Positions 25,961-34,805 of a stretch of DNA of 64,000 nucleotides are shown one piece after another. The notes beneath the pieces were generated by a model, which saw nothing but the letters and a program-made list of their open reading frames with translations, made no database searches and was not told where the DNA came from. Both the position numbers and the translations under genes were made by a program. This DNA is from Sphingobacteriales bacterium 39-19 (GTDB lineage: Bacteria > Bacteroidota > Bacteroidia > Chitinophagales > Chitinophagaceae), in assembly GCA_001898465.1 (NCBI GenBank), contig MKTX01000001.1:62001-126000 (forward strand), in the 5' to 3' direction. Each line of letters begins with the position of its first letter. Within the stretch, counting starts at the first letter, position 1.

Positions 25961-27544
25961 ATGAAAAACTTTACTAAAATATTATATAGCCTGGTATTGA
26001 TCATCACAACACATGTGAGCCTTGCACAAGTTCCTAAACTAAGCAGTTTGCCCGGTGCTGCTGCCACTATTTATTTTGATTTTGACGGACATACAGTACA
26101 ATCTGCCGTATGGCAAGGCGGGCAGGCTTTTACCTGTGCTGCCAGTGGCTTAAGCCCCAACCAGATTACAGAAATATTTAACCGGGTATCAGAAGATTTC
26201 AGGCCCTTCGATGTAAATATCACTACCGATTCTACCCAGTTTTTAGCCGCTGCCCCCGACATGCGCATACGGATGATTGTAACTCCTACCAGCGCCTGGT
26301 ACACCAATGTGGGAGGTGTTTCCTTTGTAGGGTCTTTTAATTGGGGCGATGATACACCGGGTTTTATTTTTCCGGATCGCCTAAGCTATTCTGCAAAATA
26401 TATTGCCGAATGTTGCTCGCATGAAACAGGGCATACCCTGGGTTTATCGCACCAAAGCCGTTACGATGACAACTGTGTACTTACACAAACGTATAGTATG
26501 GGCGAAGGGAGTGGAGAAATTAGCTGGGCACCCGTGATGGGAAACAGTTATTATAAAAATATGACCGGATGGAACGATGGGCCTACCCCCTATGGCTGTT
26601 CCAACACCCAGGATAACCTTACCATTATTACCAATGCCAATGGATTCACCTACCGGGCAGATGATTATAATGATGCCCTGGATAATAACACTTATAACCT
26701 GGGAAATAATGATTTTTCAGTAAATGGTATTATTGCTACTACCGGCGATAAAGATGCCTTTCAATTTACCATTACCCAATCTGCAGCTTTTCATTTATTG
26801 GCAAAACCCTTTGGAATAGATGCCATGAACAATGGAGCCAACTTAGACATTAAACTAGAATTATACAACGCTGATAAAATATTAATACGCACTTACAACC
26901 CCCAAGAAACAATGAGTGTTACTGTTGACACTACACTCAACAGCGGAAAATATTTTTTAATAATTTCCGGAACGGGTAATAGTTATGTAAGCGATTACGG
27001 CAGCCTGGGGTCATATACCATCACGGCTTCCCGGGGCGCATTGCCGATTCATGATATTAGTTTATATGGCAGGCAGGTAAATAATATACACCAGCTTAAC
27101 TGGAATATTATTGCCGATGAAGCAATTGAAACACAAAGTGTAGAAGTATCCCGGGATGGTATTTATTTTAAATCGATCGGTATCGTAAATGGAACGTCCA
27201 GGACCTTTCAATACCACCCCTATGATGCAGGCGTTTTGTATTACAGGATAAAAGTAACATCGGTAATTAACCAATCCATGTACTCCAATGTAATTTCATT
27301 AAAAGCAACAGATAATAAAGAAAATAATTTTGAAGTATCTACGTTAATACATCAGGAGATTTCGGTAAATGCACCTGCTGCTTTTGCATACAGGCTTTGG
27401 GATGCTACCGGCAAATTAATTACTACCGGTACAGGAACCAAAGGCATGAATCGAAAAAATACAGGGAATCTACCTTCGGGAATTTATATTATAGAATTGA
27501 TCAGTAACAACCATAAACAAACAGAAAGACTTTTAAAACAGTAA
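25961..27544 (+). CDS. Secreted metzincin-like metalloprotease with T9SS sorting domain
   Basis: A 527-aa exported protein: signal peptide (about 1-22, ending SLAQ), then a catalytic region containing HETGHTLGLSH near residues 151-161. This fits the metzincin zinc site HExxHxxGxxH, with a possible Met-turn (APVMGNSYY) about 30 residues later. Next is a beta-rich domain resembling a pre-peptidase C-terminal domain (DKDAFQFTI to SYTITASRG). The last 75 residues fit a type A T9SS C-terminal domain (YRLWDATGKLI, LPSGIYIIEL, RLLKQ end). It would cross the outer membrane through the type IX system. The substrate is unknown. Confidence 0.88.
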   Translation: MKNFTKILYSLVLIITTHVSLAQVPKLSSLPGAAATIYFDFDGHTVQSAVWQGGQAFTCAASGLSPNQITEIFNRVSEDFRPFDVNITTDSTQFLAAAPDMRIRMIVTPTSAWYTNVGGVSFVGSFNWGDDTPGFIFPDRLSYSAKYIAECCSHETGHTLGLSHQSRYDDNCVLTQTYSMGEGSGEISWAPVMGNSYYKNMTGWNDGPTPYGCSNTQDNLTIITNANGFTYRADDYNDALDNNTYNLGNNDFSVNGIIATTGDKDAFQFTITQSAAFHLLAKPFGIDAMNNGANLDIKLELYNADKILIRTYNPQETMSVTVDTTLNSGKYFLIISGTGNSYVSDYGSLGSYTITASRGALPIHDISLYGRQVNNIHQLNWNIIADEAIETQSVEVSRDGIYFKSIGIVNGTSRTFQYHPYDAGVLYYRIKVTSVINQSMYSNVISLKATDNKENNFEVSTLIHQEISVNAPAAFAYRLWDATGKLITTGTGTKGMNRKNTGNLPSGIYIIELISNNHKQTERLLKQ

Positions 27545-27563
27545 GGTAGATTCATGTGTAAGT

Positions 27564-27597
27564 AAGGGGCCGGAATTAGGGACCGGCCTCTTTTTTT
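27564..27597 (+). terminator. Intrinsic terminator of the metalloprotease gene
   Basis: The GC-rich stem GGCCGG/GGCCGG-type pairing (27568-27573 with 27583-27588) is extended by wobble and A-T pairs. It has a 9-nt loop and a T7 run. Confidence 0.85.
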
Positions 27598-27698
27598 ATG
27601 CCCTAATCTTTCCACATTTCCACAAAACATCCTGTACGCTTAAACTTTTTATATCTTTCTTTCCATTTCTAAGTAACTTTAAAAAACCCTTTTTTTAT

Positions 27699-28172
27699 AT
27701 GTTATGGAGAAAATTTAATGGCGATGCTATTGTACTTCCCATAAAAGATGCAGTAGAAGAAGCCATAAAAAGAGAAACCCAGGCCGGCTATAAATTAAAA
27801 GTATGTATTGGTACCGATAGCCAGGTAAAAGGTAAAGAAACAGAATTTGCAACAGTAATTGTAATGCTGCGTGAAGGCCGGGGGGGCTTCATGTTTATTC
27901 ACAACGAAAAAACACATCACCAGTATAGCATTAAAGAAAGAATGCTGGTAGAAGTTGCCAAGAGTATTGAAATTGCGTATGAACTATGTAACCTCTTTAC
28001 AAATTACCATGTAGATATGGAAGTACATGCCGACATCAATACCAATCCTCACTTCAAAAGCAATGAAGCACTCCGGGAAGCGATGGGCTATATCTTAGGA
28101 ATGGGCTTTGCTTTTAAAGCAAAACCTGAAGCCTTTGCCAGTAGCAGTTGTGCAAATAAAGTGGTAAATTAA
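27699..28172 (+). CDS. YkuK-like protein (DUF458), RNase H-like fold
   Basis: A 157-aa protein of the YkuK family. The core motifs are CIGTDSQVKG (strand with acidic D), the FIHNEKTHH region and MEVHADINTNPHFKS (acidic ADIN), then the C-terminal AFASSSCANKVVN, typical of this family. The fold is predicted RNase H-like, with D, E and D positions that could bind metal, but no activity is known to me. It has its own 100-bp upstream region and ends 89 bases before the convergent engB stop. Confidence 0.88.
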   Translation: MLWRKFNGDAIVLPIKDAVEEAIKRETQAGYKLKVCIGTDSQVKGKETEFATVIVMLREGRGGFMFIHNEKTHHQYSIKERMLVEVAKSIEIAYELCNLFTNYHVDMEVHADINTNPHFKSNEALREAMGYILGMGFAFKAKPEAFASSSCANKVVN

Positions 28173-28261
28173 TGTGGGTATCCTTCCTGTAAATTCAGTG
28201 CCTGGTTAATGCCATTTAGCCTGGCTGAAACTACCGGCTTTTTCAAACTTATTATGGTGTG

Positions 28262-28924
28262 TTATTCATCCGTAAGATCATCCCTGTGTTCCTCTGCCTT
28301 TTCAATAATATGCTGCAGCAATCTTTCTCTTCCTGTTTTTTTTACTGCACTGGTAACAATATGCCAGGGTAAGAACTGGTGGGTTTGTAGCATAGCAGCT
28401 AAAAAATCTTTCACATTTTTACTTACCACTCGTTGGGTTTCTTTATCAGCCTTGGTAAACACAAGGCTAAATGGCACTTGCCAAAGAGCCAATTTATCTA
28501 AAAAATCAAGATCTATTTTTTGCGGCCGGTGACGGCTATCAATCAATACATATACCTGGGCAATATTTTCCCGTTTACGCAAATAATTTTCTATCATTTG
28601 CTCCCACCGCCTGCGGCTACTTATGCTTACTTTAGCAAAGCCATACCCGGGCAGGTCTACCAAGTACCATCTCAGCATCTTTTCATGTGCAGGATTTTTT
28701 TCATCGGTTACCCCGGTAATCATTTCAAAATGATTGATCAGTTGTGTTTTTCCCGGCGACCCCGAAGTTTTTGCTAATTTTTCATGTAAGCAAAGGGCAT
28801 TAATAATAGAAGATTTGCCCACATTACTCCTTCCTATGAAAACAAATTCTGGCCGGTTGGGCGTGGGGCATTTATCGTATGACGGGCTGCTAATAAGGTA
28901 TGCAGCCTTTTTTATGGATATCAT
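28262..28924 (-). CDS. engB: Ribosome biogenesis GTPase EngB (YsxC/YihA)
   Basis: A 220-aa GTPase needed for late 50S assembly. Motifs: G1 GRSNVGKSS, G2 around TSGSPGKTQ, G3 DLPGYG, G4 TKAD and G5 near TSAVKKTGRE. The frame is open to TTG 28942, but that triplet lies inside the -7 box, so ATG 28924 (MISIKKAAYL) is the start. It is transcribed alone and converges on ykuK. Its promoter faces that of ubiE about 60 bp away. Confidence 0.95.
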   Translation of the reverse strand: MISIKKAAYLISSPSYDKCPTPNRPEFVFIGRSNVGKSSIINALCLHEKLAKTSGSPGKTQLINHFEMITGVTDEKNPAHEKMLRWYLVDLPGYGFAKVSISSRRRWEQMIENYLRKRENIAQVYVLIDSRHRPQKIDLDFLDKLALWQVPFSLVFTKADKETQRVVSKNVKDFLAAMLQTHQFLPWHIVTSAVKKTGRERLLQHIIEKAEEHRDDLTDE

Positions 28925-28939
28925 TTTCTTTTGCACCGC

Positions 28940-28947
28940 CAAATTTA
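28940..28947 (-). promoter_or_regulatory. -7 promoter element of engB
   Basis: TAAATTTG on the minus strand ends 15 bp before ATG 28924 and overlaps the alternative TTG start, which it therefore excludes. Confidence 0.7.
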
Positions 28948-29004
28948 ACTTTTATTATAGTGATAAACCATAAATCAGGATCAAATGTAAAGTATCAAAG
29001 CCCC

Positions 29005-29012
29005 TATCTTTG
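29005..29012 (+). promoter_or_regulatory. -7 promoter element of ubiE-porT
   Basis: TATCTTTG ends 9 bp before ATG 29022 and covers an in-frame TTG at 29010, which cannot be the start. The leader would be only a few bases. Confidence 0.75.
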
Positions 29013-29021
29013 CAACTCATT

Positions 29022-29765
29022 ATGACGCAATACGCTCACGATACTATTGTTCCTAACCAGTTCTCTTCCCATACCAAAAAAGAACAGGTGAAAGAAATGT
29101 TTGATGACATAGCCCTGCGTTATGATTTTTTAAACCGGTTTTTAAGCGCTGGTATTGATGTGCGCTGGCGCAAAAAAGCACTGGCCTTTTTAAAAGAGAG
29201 TAAACCCCATACTATTTTGGATGTGGCTACAGGCACAGGCGATGTAGCGATTATGGCATCCCGTTTGCTAAATCCATCCCATATTACCGGTATCGACATC
29301 AGTGAAGGCATGCTTGAAATAGGCAGAGAAAAAGTAAAAAAGGAAGGATTAGAACAGCAAATCAGCTTGTTAAAAGGTGATAGTGAAACAATAAATTTTG
29401 AAAATAATTCGTTTGATGCAGTAACAGTAGCATTTGGCGTTCGTAATTTTCAGAATCTTGAAAAGGGATTAGCTGAAATTTTAAGGGTATTAAAACCCAA
29501 TGGTAAACTGGTTGTACTGGAATTCAGTAAACCACAAACAGCCATCATAAAAAAATTATATAACTTTTATATGAAAAGCCTTGCACCCAACATTTGCAAG
29601 CTTTTTTCAAAAAACCCCAAAGCATACATTTATCTGGGAGAATCTATACAAAAATTTCCTGAAGGAAAACATTTTATTGAGGTAATGGAACGCCTGGGAT
29701 TCAGGCATACCATTTCAAAACCCCTGAGTTTAGGAATATGCAGTATTTATTGCGGAGAAAAATAA
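29022..29765 (+). CDS. ubiE: Demethylmenaquinone methyltransferase
   Basis: This SAM-dependent methyltransferase (also called MenG) makes the last step of menaquinone synthesis, the expected quinone of Bacteroidota. The 247 aa contain the UbiE signature YDFLNRFLSAGIDVRWRKKAL, SAM motif I LDVATGTGDVA, GIDISEGML, VAFGVRNFQNLEKGL (the second signature) and LEFSKP. The start at ATG 29022 follows from the -7 box. The last 28 bp overlap the porT gene in another frame, so the two are translationally linked. Confidence 0.95.
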   Translation: MTQYAHDTIVPNQFSSHTKKEQVKEMFDDIALRYDFLNRFLSAGIDVRWRKKALAFLKESKPHTILDVATGTGDVAIMASRLLNPSHITGIDISEGMLEIGREKVKKEGLEQQISLLKGDSETINFENNSFDAVTVAFGVRNFQNLEKGLAEILRVLKPNGKLVVLEFSKPQTAIIKKLYNFYMKSLAPNICKLFSKNPKAYIYLGESIQKFPEGKHFIEVMERLGFRHTISKPLSLGICSIYCGEK

Positions 29766-30472
29766 TATTGTTCCTGGTACTGGGTGTAGCTGCATTTCCT
29801 GCCAAAATGTATGCCCAGTATTTGGTGGAACTTAACCTGCCCGATCATGATAGTAAGGCAGTGCGTTTTGGTATTAATGTAGGCGGAAACCGTTCGCATT
29901 ACAGTTTTACACACCACCCTTCTTTTTTAGCCCAGGATAGTATTGCATATATAGAAAGCCTAAACAGCTCAGGTATTAATTTGTCCTGGCTTGTAAATTT
30001 TAATTTAAATGAGCATTTTGATATTCGCACCTACCCGCTAAGCCTCATCTTTACTGAAAAAGCATTTCAGTACCGCTTAACGCATCCCGACCGACCCGCA
30101 GGGGAAGACTCCTTAACGATAAGAAAATTGCAAGGCATCACACTGGCCTTTCCTGTTCAACTGAAATTTAGCAGTGACCGTATAGCCAATTTAAAAGTAT
30201 ATATGATGGCAGGTGGCAAATTAGAGTATGACCTGGCTGCCAATGCAGGAGAAAAAAACGCAGATAAACTCTTTAAGCTTACACCACTTGATTATGCAGT
30301 AGAAGCAGGTATTGGCTTCCATATATATTTCCCGGTATTTGTATTAACACCGGAACTAAAAATTAGTTGGGGCCTCAGAAATGTACATAGCCGGGATCCG
30401 TATTTAAAATACTCAAGTAATATCGACCAGGTGTATTCAAGAACCGTTTCCATATCTTTAACTGTTGAGTAA
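29738..30472 (+). CDS. porT: PorT-like outer membrane protein of the type IX secretion system
   Basis: A 244-aa protein with a signal peptide (hydrophobic about 9-22, cleavage after MYAQ) and a beta-barrel of about eight strands. Stretches seen in PorT/SprT proteins include RFGINVGGNRSHYSF, GINLSWLVNFNLNEHFDIRTYPLSLIF and a late EAGIGFHIYFPVFVLTPELKISWGL. PorT is needed for T9SS function in Porphyromonas and Flavobacterium. The overlap with ubiE is 28 bp; the pair ubiE-porT is, to my knowledge, common in this phylum. It fits with the T9SS cargo encoded 2 kb upstream. Confidence 0.88.
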   Translation: MQYLLRRKIILFLVLGVAAFPAKMYAQYLVELNLPDHDSKAVRFGINVGGNRSHYSFTHHPSFLAQDSIAYIESLNSSGINLSWLVNFNLNEHFDIRTYPLSLIFTEKAFQYRLTHPDRPAGEDSLTIRKLQGITLAFPVQLKFSSDRIANLKVYMMAGGKLEYDLAANAGEKNADKLFKLTPLDYAVEAGIGFHIYFPVFVLTPELKISWGLRNVHSRDPYLKYSSNIDQVYSRTVSISLTVE

Positions 30473-30486
30473 TTTTTTATCCTTTT

Positions 30487-31611
30487 TTATTCGCCCGCAT
30501 CAAACAACAAAAGCTGGCTTCGCTGAAAGAAATTAAAGTTATTGTCAGATATAAATAATAAAGAGCGATGCCCGTTTGGTAACCTGGGGCCAAAGCAAAA
30601 CCCTTCAATATTATCAATGGGAATATGCAGCGATGCAAAATCAAATATTAATTTTTTTTGCAACGGCTTCTTTGCCGGTTTTGCCCGAAGGCTATTGTTA
30701 TCCTTTATATCGGTTGCTCCTTTTACATTCACATAGTACAACCGGATACTCATATTGAGTTTACCGGTAGAATAACTGCGTTCCAGCACCAACAGCTCAT
30801 CCTGCCCCAGGGCGAGTATGGCGGCAATACCATTCACCCTGAATGCAGTAGCAGGAAAAGGTTTATCTACTACTGGAGACAGGGGATATGCATATTGTGC
30901 TAATTGTTTACCGGGTTGCATATCGTAGCGAATAATACGGCACCAGTATTCTTTATCTTCCACATCAGCAAGTTCACCGTCGGGGTACAAAGGCCCTTCA
31001 CTACTTACAAAGAGGTTTTTATCATCATTATAAAAACTTAGGCCTTCAAAAGCGGTATTCCTCCTGGGGCCGATACCCGGCGTGGTTACCTGGAATTGAG
31101 GCGGCAAGGATAATGCATAAATGAGTTTACCGTTACTGTCTGCAACATTTACAGATGGATTCACCAGCAGTTTTTGCTTTGCATTCTCAATACGTTCTCC
31201 TTCGCTTACCCATACTACCTGGTTCAAACGGGCATTATATCTCAAATCTTCCGGGTCTATCGCATCTTGAATATGGTATATGCTTCCATCCTGCTTCCTT
31301 AACGTATCAACCGATAAAAATGAAAACCCACTAATTATATTACTATCAATAAAAAACCGGGCAGTGTAAAACCGGGGCGGGTTATGCTCTCCCCGGTCAT
31401 CACACATAAAAAAATAGCGGTTTTCACGGGCATCATAATCAATACCCGACAATCCCCCCACTTTCGTTTGTTCAAAGACAGTTCCGTTTGGAATTATATA
31501 TTGATCCAAAAAAATTATTTGAGGAAATTCCTTACCCGGATGGGCCGCCTGGCCGTAAACGGTACAGGAAAATAAGAGAAAAATAAATAAAGCAAAATTT
31601 GTATTTTTCAT
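30487..31611 (-). CDS. Secreted esterase-like/phytase-like protein (PF13449 type)
   Basis: A 374-aa exported protein with a predicted beta-propeller fold. The start at ATG 31611 gives a proper signal peptide (NFALFIFLLFSCTVYGQ). An ATG 15 bases upstream is in frame, but a TAGCTTCG promoter-like box at 31635-31628 makes the inner start more likely. Family stretches are GGLSGIDYDARENRYFFMCDDRG, DPEDLRYN and FEGLSFYNDDKNLFVSSEGPL, plus the late NIEGFCFGP and FISDNNF. The family is named esterase-like activity of phytase, but its real substrates are mostly unknown. It stands alone and converges on porT with 14 bases between stops. Confidence 0.85.
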   Translation of the reverse strand: MKNTNFALFIFLLFSCTVYGQAAHPGKEFPQIIFLDQYIIPNGTVFEQTKVGGLSGIDYDARENRYFFMCDDRGEHNPPRFYTARFFIDSNIISGFSFLSVDTLRKQDGSIYHIQDAIDPEDLRYNARLNQVVWVSEGERIENAKQKLLVNPSVNVADSNGKLIYALSLPPQFQVTTPGIGPRRNTAFEGLSFYNDDKNLFVSSEGPLYPDGELADVEDKEYWCRIIRYDMQPGKQLAQYAYPLSPVVDKPFPATAFRVNGIAAILALGQDELLVLERSYSTGKLNMSIRLYYVNVKGATDIKDNNSLRAKPAKKPLQKKLIFDFASLHIPIDNIEGFCFGPRLPNGHRSLLFISDNNFNFFQRSQLLLFDAGE

Positions 31612-31713
31612 ACCTCTCACATTCATACGAAGCTACAAAAATGATTTACATTTTTTTACATCAGTTTCTCAAAGCAACTACAGGAAATCATTTTATATTT
31701 CAACATTAACCTT

Positions 31714-31721
31714 TACTTTTG
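31714..31721 (+). promoter_or_regulatory. -7 promoter element of purA
   Basis: TACTTTTG, 17 bp before ATG 31739, is an exact TAnnTTTG match. Confidence 0.65.
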
Positions 31722-31738
31722 ACCTTTAATTAAAAAAT

Positions 31739-33001
31739 ATGATTGATGTAATTTTGGGTTTGCAGTGGGGTGATGAAGGCAAAGGTAAAATTGTAGATTA
31801 TTTTGCAAAGGAATATGATATGATTGCCCGCTTCCAGGGAGGGCCCAATGCAGGGCATACTTTATATGTAGGAGATCAAAAAGTAGTATTACATCAAATT
31901 CCCAGCGGTATTTTTCATGATCATAAAGAAAACCTTATTGGCAGTGGTGTGGTGCTGGATCCAATTACCCTAATAAAGGAATGTGAAGCAGTGGAAAAAC
32001 TGGGTGTTGATTACAGAAAGAATTTATATATCAGCGAAAGAACACACCTCATACTACCCACCCACCGGGCGCTTGATAAGGCCAGTGAAATAAATAAAGG
32101 AACAGAAAAAATTGGCAGTACATTAAAAGGTATTGGCCCGGCATACATGGATAAAACAGGCCGGAATGGATTGCGGGTAGGCGACCTGTTAAATAAAAGT
32201 TTTACCACGCAATACATTAAGCTGCGCTTAAAGCACCAGCGCATGCTGGATAGTTTTAATTTTGCTGAAGATATAAGCGCCTGGGAAGAGGAATTTTTTG
32301 AAGCGCTAGAATTTATACGCTCTTTTAAAATTGTAAATGGCGAATATTTTATCAATGAAAAATTAAGCCAGGGAAAAAAGATTTTAGCCGAAGGTGCACA
32401 AGGAAGTATGCTGGATGTAGATTTTGGCACTTTTCCATTTGTAACCAGCAGCAGTACCATATCGGCAGGAGTTTGTACCGGGCTGGGCGTAGCACCCCAA
32501 AAAATTAAAGAAGTAATCGGTATTACAAAAGCCTATTGTACCCGGGTAGGCAGTGGGCCGTTTCCCACAGAACTTACAGATGATACCGGTGACTTTTTAC
32601 GGAATGCAGGAAATGAATTTGGCAGTACTACCGGCAGGCCCCGCCGGTGCGGCTGGATAGACGGAGTGGCTCTTCAATTTGCCTGTATGATAAATGGGGT
32701 TACCCAAATTGTAATGACCAAAGCCGATATATTGGATGGATTGGAAGAATTAAAAGTTTGTACAAAATATAAAATTGATGGCCAGCCAACAAACCAGGTC
32801 CCTTTTCAAATGTTAAAATCGAAACCGGAGGCTATCTATGAAAATTTTAAAGGCTGGAATACAGATATCACTAAAATAGATGATTATATAAACATGCCCG
32901 ATGCTATGAAAACGTATATTAATTATTTAAATAAATTCCTGGGAGTACCTGTTAAATACATAAGCAACGGCCCCGGGCGGGAACAATTAGTAAAAGCTTA
33001 A
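31739..33001 (+). CDS. purA: Adenylosuccinate synthetase
   Basis: PurA joins IMP and aspartate with GTP hydrolysis, the first committed step to AMP. The 420 aa include the P-loop-like GDEGKGKIVD (about 11-20), GGPNAGHTL, the switch loop LPSGIF-like QIPSGIFHD, GTEKIGSTLKGIGPAYMDKTGR, AEGAQGSMLDVDFGT, GSTTGRPRRCGW and the C-terminal KYISNGPGREQ. It has its own promoter. The acidic-protein gene begins 70 bp downstream and is probably on the same transcript, as I see no terminator between them. Confidence 0.97.
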   Translation: MIDVILGLQWGDEGKGKIVDYFAKEYDMIARFQGGPNAGHTLYVGDQKVVLHQIPSGIFHDHKENLIGSGVVLDPITLIKECEAVEKLGVDYRKNLYISERTHLILPTHRALDKASEINKGTEKIGSTLKGIGPAYMDKTGRNGLRVGDLLNKSFTTQYIKLRLKHQRMLDSFNFAEDISAWEEEFFEALEFIRSFKIVNGEYFINEKLSQGKKILAEGAQGSMLDVDFGTFPFVTSSSTISAGVCTGLGVAPQKIKEVIGITKAYCTRVGSGPFPTELTDDTGDFLRNAGNEFGSTTGRPRRCGWIDGVALQFACMINGVTQIVMTKADILDGLEELKVCTKYKIDGQPTNQVPFQMLKSKPEAIYENFKGWNTDITKIDDYINMPDAMKTYINYLNKFLGVPVKYISNGPGREQLVKA

Positions 33002-33071
33002 AAAATAATCAGCAAAAAATTTGGCTAATTAAAAAACTCGTAGAAAATTTACAGCATTAATCCTGTTAATT

Positions 33072-33491
33072 ATGGCTTCAAAATCTGATAACTCAAAAAA
33101 AGGCGCTGCAAAAAAAGCAGTACCTGCAGATAGTAAGAAAAAAACTTCCGCTAAATCGAAAAAAGAAGATGATGATTTAGAGGAGGATGATGAATTTGAT
33201 GAAGGGGAATTTGTAAAACCTAAATCGAAAGGTACAAAGAAAAAATCCCAGGATGATGACGATGATGATGATGTGGAAGTAGAAGACGATTGGGAAAAGC
33301 CCGAAGAAGACGATAGCTGGGATCCTGACTTTGAAGAGTTTGATATTCCAAAATCAAAAACCAAAAAAGCCGGGGGTGGCAAAAAAGCTAAAGATGATGA
33401 TGATCTTGGCCTGGATGATGATTTTAAAGAATTTGGATTATTTGACGATGGGGATGGCGATAGCTTTGATGACGACGATGACGACTTTTAA
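33072..33491 (+). CDS. Acidic/lysine low-complexity protein, 139 aa
   Basis: I do not recognise this protein. It is almost entirely charged and probably disordered. The N-terminal 35 residues are rich in Lys, Ala and Ser (KKGAAKKAV); blocks of Asp and Glu then alternate with Lys/Pro/Ser linkers (KPKSKGTKKK, IPKSKTKKAGGGKK). The C-terminal tail is Asp/Gly/Phe-rich and ends DDDDDF. A few hydrophobic words recur between the acidic blocks (SWDPDFEEF, DDFKEFGLFDD). It has no signal peptide. A real gene is supported by its position between purA and pabB, only 9 bp before pabB. A role as a nucleic-acid or ribosome-associated disordered protein is a guess. Confidence 0.75.
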   Translation: MASKSDNSKKGAAKKAVPADSKKKTSAKSKKEDDDLEEDDEFDEGEFVKPKSKGTKKKSQDDDDDDDVEVEDDWEKPEEDDSWDPDFEEFDIPKSKTKKAGGGKKAKDDDDLGLDDDFKEFGLFDDGDGDSFDDDDDDF

Positions 33492-33500
33492 TCCTTTATT

Positions 33501-34781
33501 TTGGAAACTTACAACCAAAAAATTTCTATTAACGATATAAGCGATTTTAAAAATAAGATGCTGAGCTGGGCAAACCGGTTCAGCATCTTTTGTTTTTTAG
33601 ATAACTGCCACTATCATTGGGAAGAACCCAAATTTGAATTTATGCTGGCAGCCGGAGTACTTCGTGATATTCAGTTGCAACCCGGCCAGGCACTCCGGCA
33701 GCTACAACAATTTCATAACCAGGAACCGGGCTGGCTATTTGGGCACTTAGGGTACGATATTAAAAATGAAATAGAAAAATTAGAAACTTCTCAAAAACCG
33801 ATCATTGATTTTGGATTGGGCTATTTTTTTGAACCCGAAATAAGAATTTGTTATAAAAACAATATCCTTGAAATTATATCACATCACAAAAACCCGGAAT
33901 TATTATTTACCCAAATAAGTAATATTGAAACTGGCACAGAAACCCATACTACCCTCTCGGCTTTTTCAGGAATACAGAAAGAGGAATATTTACAAGCCAT
34001 ATATAAAATACAGGAACACATCCGGCAAGGCGATTGCTATGAACTTAATTACTGTGTACATTTTACGGCCCATGGTTCAGTAAGCCCGGTAGCTGTTTAT
34101 CAAAAACTCGTAAAGCTATCGCCGAACCCCTTTTCGGCTTTATATAAAAAGAATAATAACTACTGTATTTGTGCCAGCCCGGAGCGATATTTACAAAAAA
34201 AGGGTTTGCAACTTATTTCACAGCCTATAAAAGGCACCAGCAAAAGGTATCCGCAAAATGAAATGAAGGACCGGGATGCATTTAATTATTTAAATGAAAG
34301 CCAAAAGGAGAAAAGTGAAAATGTGATGATTGTAGATTTGGTTCGCAATGACCTTAGCCGCATTTGCCGGGCTGGCTCTGTAAAAGTGAAAGAGCTGTTT
34401 GGTATCTATGCTTTCCCGCAAGTGTATCAAATGATAAGCACAATACAAGGTGACATGAATCCATCCTTCCAGTTTACAGATGCGCTCAGGGCCAGTTTCC
34501 CGATGGGGTCTATGACGGGTGCTCCTAAAAAAAGAGTCATGGAACTTATAGATGAAGTTGAATGGAACAGCAGGGGTTTGTTTTCCGGCTCTATTGGGTA
34601 TATTACGCCCGGGGCCGATTTTGATTTTAATGTAATCATCCGGAGTATATTTTATAATGAAACTCAAAAATTAGTAAGTTATGCAGCCGGTGGTGGTATT
34701 ACTTTTTATAGTCGGGCAGAAGATGAGTATGAAGAATGTTTATTAAAAGCGGCAGCTATGCGGCAAGTACTGGAAAGTTAA
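33501..34781 (+). CDS. pabB: Aminodeoxychorismate synthase component I (PabB-like)
   Basis: A chorismate-binding enzyme of 426 aa making aminodeoxychorismate for folate. Motifs: PIKGTSKRYPQNEMKDRDAF (the PIKGT motif with Lys marks PabB), ENVMIVDLVRNDLSRIC, FGIYAFPQVYQMISTIQG, FPMGSMTGAPKKRVMELIDE and GLFSGSIGY. It is shorter than TrpE and lacks a glutamine amidotransferase domain. The start is TTG at 33501, since the first ATG (33558) would cut into the conserved N-terminal LSWANRF region. It starts 9 bp after the acidic-protein gene, so it is likely co-transcribed with it and perhaps purA. The exact start is less certain than the function. Confidence 0.9.
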   Translation: METYNQKISINDISDFKNKMLSWANRFSIFCFLDNCHYHWEEPKFEFMLAAGVLRDIQLQPGQALRQLQQFHNQEPGWLFGHLGYDIKNEIEKLETSQKPIIDFGLGYFFEPEIRICYKNNILEIISHHKNPELLFTQISNIETGTETHTTLSAFSGIQKEEYLQAIYKIQEHIRQGDCYELNYCVHFTAHGSVSPVAVYQKLVKLSPNPFSALYKKNNNYCICASPERYLQKKGLQLISQPIKGTSKRYPQNEMKDRDAFNYLNESQKEKSENVMIVDLVRNDLSRICRAGSVKVKELFGIYAFPQVYQMISTIQGDMNPSFQFTDALRASFPMGSMTGAPKKRVMELIDEVEWNSRGLFSGSIGYITPGADFDFNVIIRSIFYNETQKLVSYAAGGGITFYSRAEDEYEECLLKAAAMRQVLES

Positions 34782-34805
34782 GCTCCTGTAATTCTTAAAT
34801 ACGGA

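Noticed and set aside
27600..27630. TTTCCACA-like 9-mers resembling DnaA boxes
   Set aside because: Two 7-of-9 matches with no AT tract arrangement; used only as a measure of background.
33029..33382. Ser/Phe-rich minus-strand frame opposite the acidic protein
   Set aside because: It mirrors the Asp/Glu/Lys repeats; no start signal or family features.
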